A stretch of 6,283 nucleotides of DNA, from contig CAJMRA010000152.1 of assembly GCA_905215675.1 (NCBI GenBank), positions 1-6,283 on the forward strand, in the 5' to 3' direction. A program made the position numbers and the translations under genes. This stretch comes from an uncultured bacterium. Lineage in GTDB: Bacteria; Desulfobacterota; Desulfovibrionia; Desulfovibrionales; Desulfovibrionaceae. The notes below the pieces were generated by a model. That model was given only the letters and a program-made list of their open reading frames with translations, had not been told where the DNA came from and did no database searches. Shown here piece after piece: positions 5,916-6,283 of the stretch; within the stretch, counting starts at the first letter, position 1, and each line of letters begins with the position of its first letter.

Positions 5916-5951
5916 GCCTTGAAACGCAACGCGCTTCAAACGGAAAAAGCT

Positions 5952-6182
5952 CTAGCGGCGAGGTCCGTCTCCGCGATACTGCGGCGGGGGCCCGTCATAT
6001 CTGTGGTCGGGGCGTTTGTCGGGAGCCTTGTCCCTGTGCGGCGGCGGAGGCGGACGGTGATCCGGGCGGTATCTGTCGTTGTCGTAATAATGGGGATTGC
6101 GGGCGGCCGTGCAGCCGCTGCCGAGAGCGGCGCCGCCGATCAGCAGCAGACAGGCCAGGGCCAGGGCCAGATAACGAGTCAT
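5952..6182 (-). CDS. Small predicted lipoprotein, Pro/Arg/Asp/His-rich
   Basis: A 76-residue protein that I cannot assign to a named family. The N-terminus has a hydrophobic signal peptide (MTRYLALALACLLLIGG) and a lipobox-like LGSGC with C24 as the likely lipidated residue; Gly at -3 is acceptable but not the preferred Leu/Val. The mature part of about 53 residues is low-complexity and probably disordered, dominated by Pro, Arg, Asp, His and Tyr. It contains two imperfect repeats: RPDHRPPPPP (39-48) and RPDHRYDGPPP (57-67). The start at 6182 is fixed by a strong AAGGAGG (6188-6194) 5 nt upstream and by the signal peptide beginning there; an ATG 17 codons further upstream is unlikely. It should be an envelope-anchored protein. 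Roles such as cell-wall or metal contact through the basic, His/Tyr-rich tail are speculation. Confidence 0.8.
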   Translation of the reverse strand: MTRYLALALACLLLIGGAALGSGCTAARNPHYYDNDRYRPDHRPPPPPHRDKAPDKRPDHRYDGPPPQYRGDGPRR

Positions 6183-6283
6183 GGCGACCTCCTTGGTGAC
6201 GGCCCTTGTCGGTTGACGCGCAACCGGCGGCAATCTGATGCCGCGGCAAGGGCGGGGGAAACCGGATGCTCCCGCAGGGGGGA
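6183..6283. other. Leader region of the small lipoprotein gene
   Basis: This 101-bp end region has no gene that I can support. It holds a 6-bp stem hairpin (CGGTTG 6210-6215 with CAACCG 6221-6226) 27 nt upstream of the start codon, and a 10-bp palindrome TGCCGCGGCA (6239-6248) that could be an operator. I see no promoter with good -35 and -10 elements; it may lie beyond the window edge. Confidence 0.4.

Noticed and set aside
4301..6199. A 632-codon open frame on the plus strand opposite the LpoA-like gene and part of the small lipoprotein gene
   Set aside because: It is antisense to clearly recognisable genes, runs through two copies of the intergenic repeat, has Gly/Arg/Ala-rich low-complexity content and shows no family features. 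Long antisense frames are expected in GC-rich DNA.

Overview
The window is about 6.3 kb of GC-rich bacterial chromosome. Every gene I can support lies on the minus strand. Read in the direction of transcription (from high to low coordinates) the order is: a small lipoprotein (5952-6182), a periplasmic-binding-fold lipoprotein of the LpoA / penicillin-binding-protein-activator type (4343-5689), gatC (3798-4088), gatA (2132-3592) and a lactate permease lldP (281-1903). High GC, an LldP-type lactate permease, gatCA without an adjacent gatB, and a short LpoA-like lipoprotein would all fit a lactate-using sulfate-reducing or sulfidogenic Desulfovibrionaceae (Desulfobacterota). That assignment is an inference; no rRNA or other definitive marker is present.

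Layout. Positions 1-280 are non-coding and packed with G/C tracts: a G-quadruplex-type motif at 40-67, several inverted repeats, and a strong hairpin (205-256) just past the lldP stop. lldP has its own ribosome binding site and a plausible promoter (1984-2012). It is separated from gatA by a textbook Rho-independent terminator (2064-2107). gatC and gatA form a likely two-gene operon with a candidate sigma70 promoter at 4155-4183. The LpoA-like gene and the small lipoprotein gene follow upstream, with a second terminator-like hairpin (5725-5760) between them.

The most unusual content is an intergenic repeat of roughly 105 bp present three times (3677-3784, 4225-4328, 5808-5915), always in the same orientation. 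One copy sits in each of three consecutive gaps, 14-37 nt downstream of the stop codon of the preceding minus-strand gene. Each copy can fold into three hairpins, and sequence differences between copies tend to preserve pairing, which suggests a structured DNA or RNA element rather than a decayed gene. One copy lies inside the gatC-gatA operon. I do not recognise the family by name.

How the genes relate: gatC and gatA encode two of the three subunits of the tRNA-dependent amidotransferase (gatB is not here). lldP imports lactate as carbon and electron donor. The two lipoproteins are envelope proteins. Apart from shared strand there is no obvious pathway linking them; this is mostly a housekeeping region whose novelty lies in the intergenic DNA.
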